A DNA stretch of 64,000 nucleotides from positions 86,379,050 to 86,443,049 of the forward strand of contig CM076197.1 of the NCBI GenBank assembly GCA_038277395.1, in the 5' to 3' direction. The DNA comes from Dryocosmus kuriphilus. Lineage: Eukaryota; Arthropoda; Insecta; Hymenoptera; Cynipidae. The notes under the pieces are model-generated. The model did not search any database. It worked only from the letters and a program-made list of their open reading frames with translations, and was not told the origin of the DNA. A program made the translations under genes and the position numbers. How positions within the stretch are numbered: position 1 is the stretch's first letter; each line of letters opens with the position of its first letter. Below are positions 60,040 to 64,000 of the stretch, piece by piece.

Positions 60040-62430
60040 TATTCTATACTGGAGACACGTAAAATTGGACTGCTTGAACTTAAATCATTCAAAATATTAT
60101 TGTTTTTTTTTTAATTAATCCTTTCTAAGAAAATCACATCCTATTTTCTAATTCCTAACACCCAAGCTGGCAATTTACAGTTTAAGTTGTGAGAAAAACG
60201 ATATAGCTTTTAATCTCCTTCTCTTCTCAGTGAAATTTAATTCTTGCGTCGTAAACATAGGTACAAAGCTGGAGAATAAAAAAGTAAAGCTCGCCTTGAG
60301 TCTGCAGCTTCGCGGATTAAAAGGGGACAACATATTTTCACAACTTTCATCGTCGACACGTTAAACGCTCAGTAGGAATTGTCTGTTTCTTCAGCTTCAA
60401 TCTCTCGCTTTCTCTTCTTTTAATTCCTTTTCCTTTATATTCTCTCTTCTTCATCCTTGGAGAAAGAAGGGAGTCTTATCGGAATTGCTTCTGTTTTCCC
60501 TCGACTAGATTTGAGCACCTTTATTTTATATCGCCGCTGGCCCTCTGCTCAGACAAGTATAAAGTAGCTAAGTATCAACAAGTACGAATAAAAAAGCAAA
60601 TGGAAAAGAGATCAAAAGAAAGTTTTGATCAAGTGAGAAGAAAAGACAAATACGAGCGATCAAATTTAAGATCTAAAAGCACAAATAGCAGAATCTTAAG
60701 AGACAGAAGTGCGCTTTCTGCAGGACGAGAAATAACTTAATTTCATGGAATCTTCCAACTACGAAGTGTCTAACAAGGGAGACAGTGATTATCAAGTTTT
60801 CCTTTTCTTCGTTAGGAAAAAGATTATATCTAGAGAGATAACAAGAGAATTCTGGAAATCCCGAAAAGAGAGACAATTTTGACAGATGTTAATTTACAAT
60901 TCTCCCAGATTATTCAAGCTGTTCCTATATAGTTCTCTTGCATATACCGTTTCTGATCTAGATCCTAAAAATTCCAGTGCTGAACTGAAAATTGATACTG
61001 AAGTAGGTTGTGGTCACGAGTGCCTCATTTCGCAGTGAAACTGCCACCATCTCATTCAATTTACTTCGGAGAGTGCTTTGCGTTACGGTGGCCGGAGGAC
61101 TTTTTTCTACGTGCATTTCGTTAAAGAGTTCTGGGTCATCTCCAATGCCATTCCTATCGACGTCGTTGATGATGTCCCAGAACCGTGCAGTTTCAAATCC
61201 CACGGGGCTAAGTGTCTTTTTCCCCCAAGTGTGGGTGAAGCAGATGGTTGGGCGTCTTCAAAGAAAAGGAGTAAGCCTAGAGGAAAAAGGCAAACAATCC
61301 TCATATGTGTATACTTTTCTGCCAACCGCAGGGATACTCGGCAAAAAAGATTTATACACTTTTGTAAACGGTTTGTTTGTTTCCTCCTGTAACTCCCATA
61401 TTTGCAGTCAACTGAGTGAAAAATGGCCATAGAATTTATGTGGAGTTCTGAAATAATGTTCAGATCCCAATATAGAAAGGATATTTGCTGATGTAATAGA
61501 GCGTTTGAGCAGACTTATTTCAAGTGAAGTATACGTATTACAATGATATATGCATGCTCACATAAAGATAAAGCGATTTATCGTAAAACGGGTCTTAGTC
61601 GGACACATGGGGTAAAGTGGAACATCCGTTTTTTTATTCAGAAAAAGAAACATAAAGTCACGAGATGGAAAATACCGAGTGTCTCGCTTTACCCCACACT
61701 GCCCCTTTTGCCCCGGTTTACAGTATATTAAATATAATCCCCACTTTGCGATATTATCAAATCCCTCTATGTTTGATACTTGAGAGTACTGAATCAACTG
61801 CATGCAGCGCGTATAGGAGGAACGTGCTGGCTGGCTTTTAAGAAACACTTTAGTATTGTATAAATTTCATTCACGCGATGAGCGAGCACGCGAGCGAAGA
61901 TACGTCGAATATTTGATAAGCAAGCTCCTTTCCTTGAATTTCAAGCGTTTTAGAGATCCTGTAGATCCTGCATCTCGTCTTGTTTCAAAGCTCTCTCATC
62001 CTTGCTATTCGGTTCCGGTATTCGTGATTCTTGATCGTCTTGTGCTTTTACTTGTGCCTTGTACCTGGGTACCTTACCAGGAACGCGTGATCTCCTGTTC
62101 GAGGATCAACACCGTCCAATTTGTATGCCACGCACACGCAGAATATTATATTTCACACGTGCGAAGCAACCGCGATAGCTTTCCGGCCAATCGTTCCAAA
62201 GCGACTCTGAATAATGCGTTTAAGGCGCTTTTAAGTTCCTCGCAGATGTTGCCACAGTTAAACTATGCAAATGACACCTAACAGGAAATCGAATATTAAG
62301 CTCACATTGCTTTTAAGCCTTGAAAAAATTTAGATTAGAGTTATATAAGTTTCTTTTATTATTTCTGACAACTCGCCGATCATTATACAACTTAGAGGCC
62401 AATAATTCAATCATTGGCGTATAGGAGCGT
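60040..62430. other. Intergenic DNA with one candidate exon
   Basis: Composition is more balanced at 61000-61430 and 61850-62280. Apart from the candidate at 61065-61255, no gene was recognised. A 141-codon plus-strand ORF at 61856 has no ATG near its start and no known motif. Confidence 0.4.
61065..61255 (-). CDS. Candidate internal exon, unknown protein
   Basis: Minus-strand open stretch preceded by a pyrimidine-rich acceptor (CTTACTCCTTTTCTTTGAAG, AG at 61256-61257) and ending at a GTAAAT donor. It reads RPTICFTHTWGKKTLSPVGF and then ETARFWDIINDVDRNGIGDD, PELFNEMHVEKSPPATVTQS. The piece DVDRNGIGDDPE resembles an EF-hand loop (Asp at 1 and 3, Asn 5, Gly 6, Glu 12), though position 8 is Gly. 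The balanced amino-acid make-up is unlike the AT-driven ORFs around it. If the donor is skipped the frame stays open to a stop at 60958. The family is not recognised and no neighbouring exon was found. Confidence 0.3.
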
Positions 62431-62437
62431 TCACATA

Positions 62438-63776
62438 CGAGGCGTGATCAAAAAGTAACGTGACTTTTTATTTTTATTTAAAAATATTTATCTATTCATC
62501 AATATTGCTGTTGTCCCCTTCAAAGTAATTCCCCCTCGGATATAATATGTTTGTGCCAGCGCTTTTTCCAATCCTCAAAGCATTTCTGATAAGCACTTTT
62601 TGGTATAGCCTTCAGCTCTTCCAGCGATGCGGTCTTTATCTCCTCAATCGTCGCAAAAAGCCGTCCTTTCATGGGTTTTTTCAGCTTTGGAAACAGGAAA
62701 AAGTCGCAGGAAGCCAAATCTGGTAAACACGGTGGCTGAGGCATAATTATGGTGTTGTTATTGGCCAAAAAATTACGAACAAGCAATGACGTGTAGCTGG
62801 CGCATTATCGTGGTGCAATAACCACAATTTTTTTTTTTTTTTTCAATTTTTCCACAATTCCGGACGTTTTTTTCGTATTGCTTCACGCAAACGGCGCATA
62901 GCTTCAAGGTACTTTTTATTAACTGTATGACCTTGTGGTAAGAACTTCTGATGCACTACGCCTTGATAATCGAAGAAAACGGTAAGGAAAACCTTGACGT
63001 TTGATCGAACTTGGTGTGCTTTTTTTGGTCTTGGTGATTCCAGAATGCTTCCACTGGGACGATTGAGCCTCAGTTTCGACGTTATAATCATACACTCATG
63101 TTTCATCACCTGTTATGATCCTTTTGAGCAAGCCTGTGTCGCCGTTGACGTCCTTAAACAGCTCCTGAGCGATGCTCACGCGACGGTTCTTTTGGTCAAA
63201 ATTTAGCAATTTCGGAACAAACTTCGCTGACACACGTCTCATGCCCAAAATATCCACTAAAATTGCTTGGCACGAGCCAAACGAGATGCCAACATCATCA
63301 GCAGCTTCTCTAATGGTAATTCGACGATTCGCCAACACTATTTTCTTCACTTCTTCAACGTTTTCATCAGTTGTTGACGTGCTGGGACGTCCAGGGCGAG
63401 CTTCGTCATTAGCATCTTCTCGGCCTTCCCGAAAGAGCTTGTACCACTTCTAAACATTTTTTTTTACTCAGAGTATACTCACCGTATGCCACTGTCAACA
63501 CTTCAAGTGTTTTGGAGCACTTAATTCCATTTTTTTACACAAAATTGAATGCAAATTCTTTGATCCATTTTTTTCGACAGCATAAAATCGTCGAGCACGC
63601 AAAATACTTCTTCTAACCTTTATGCCTCTCATAAACAAACAAAAAATGCTATATAGCTGAAACTGTGCACATATATTTGGGACGAGTGTACCAACATAAG
63701 AAAAAAAGAAAACGAATATCGGCTGTACGCATCTCGCGAAATTCCAAGAGTCACCTTACTTTTTGATCACACCTCG
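62438..63776 (-). mobile_element. mariner transposon, degenerate, complete ends
   Basis: Terminal inverted repeats of about 28 bp: CGAGGCGTGATCAAAAAGTA (62438 onward) and CGAGGTGTGATCAAAAAGTA at the other end (minus strand, from 63776). TA duplicates flank both ends (62436-62437 and 63777-63778). Length 1339 bp. Confidence 0.93.
62520..63586 (-). pseudogene. mariner transposase pseudogene
   Basis: Minus strand: WYKLFREGREDANDEARPGR, VLANRRITIREAADDVGISF (helix-turn-helix), GMRRVSAKFVPKLLNFDQK, ITGDET with the first Asp followed by a stop in place of Trp, then in another frame RSNVKVFLTVFFDYQGVVHQ. An A-run at about 62828-62850 disrupts WLLHHDNAPA (second Asp), with a further shift before the last part. 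PCLPDLASCDFFLFPKLKKP carries the third Asp of DD34D, and the end reads KCFEDWKKRWHKHIISEGEL. Multiple stops and frameshifts make it inactive. It belongs to a widespread insect mariner group distinct from the copy at 40 kb, whose TIR and protein are quite different. Confidence 0.9.
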
Positions 63777-63778
63777 TA

Positions 63779-64000
63779 TGATATCACGGTGTATTTTAAG
63801 ATTTTTAACCCCCCCCGTATCCCTTGTTACGCTCTGTCTCAAAATGACGAACCCCACCCCCTGATAATCACGTCGCATTCTGTGGACTTCCCTTTTATAT
63901 TAAAAAAAAGTATTTTATTAAAAAATATTAGTAATATTAATATTAAATTAATATTAAAAATATTATTCATTTATAAATATTATATATTTTATGCAAAAAT
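63779..64000. other. AT-rich end of window with C-rich patch
   Basis: 63810-63890 is C-rich (CCCCCCCGTATCCC, CCCCACCCCC) and may be the edge of another mobile element that continues past the window. The last 100 bases are AT-only low complexity. Confidence 0.4.

Noticed and set aside
61107..61430. 107-codon minus-strand ORF overlapping the 61065-61255 candidate
   Set aside because: Alternative frame over the same acceptor region, without the balanced composition or donor of the chosen frame.
61856..62281. 141-codon plus-strand ORF
   Set aside because: No ATG near the beginning, no recognisable motifs, and no splice context that favours it.

Overview
This window is eukaryotic, AT-rich, repeat-dominated DNA, most likely from an insect and plausibly a hymenopteran. 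The reasons are the mix of mariner, Tc1, Penelope, RTE-like and tRNA-SINE remnants and the absence of operons, ribosome binding sites and dense ORFs. No intact protein-coding gene could be identified. Nearly everything recognisable is a transposable element or a satellite. Single-copy gene content is limited to three weak candidate exons: a TATA box plus signal-peptide ORF at 34605-34890, a signal-peptide ORF near 41809, and a minus-strand exon at 61065-61255. The species assignment is an inference from element types, not a proof.

Layout: 1.3-2.7 kb is a GC-rich element with 12-bp terminal inverted repeats, packed with GTCGG words. 4.6-12.7 kb is a large fold-back complex. Its outer arms are inverted copies of one repeat, the left arm carries a hAT-type MITE, and the inside holds nested palindromes and alternating modules studded with GCGAAGC mini-hairpins. 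11.8-12.1 kb is a MITE. A tRNA-derived SINE with a 17-bp target duplication lies at 13.2-13.5 kb. A second SINE (15.5-18.5 kb) is split by a 2.7-kb element made of degenerate TTTTCAAC repeats. 20.7-21.6 kb holds a palindrome with tRNA-like sequences at its tip. 26.9-29.9 kb is a 3-kb fold-back with mirrored tandem arrays. 33.2-34.1 kb is a 77-bp minisatellite with higher-order structure.

40.0-41.3 kb is a dead mariner. 45.9-46.9 kb is a non-autonomous TIR element. 47.9-49.2 kb is a tandem Helitron-like/tRNA-like unit. 51.95-60.03 kb is an 8.1-kb inverted repeat around a Penelope-like element (reverse transcriptase plus GIY-YIG endonuclease). Its arms carry hammerhead-ribozyme-like motifs, and its right arm was later hit by a Tc1 element and by an RTE-like non-LTR retrotransposon. 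62.4-63.8 kb is a second dead mariner.

The most interesting pattern is a recurring association of long inverted repeats with hammerhead-like cores. Four sequence families appear at seven sites. All seem to share a single-nucleotide bulge after the first stem II base pair and a short self-complementary stem III. Several insertions can be dated relative to each other because the opposite palindrome arm preserves the empty site. All structure and homology calls were made by eye, without database searches or folding programs.
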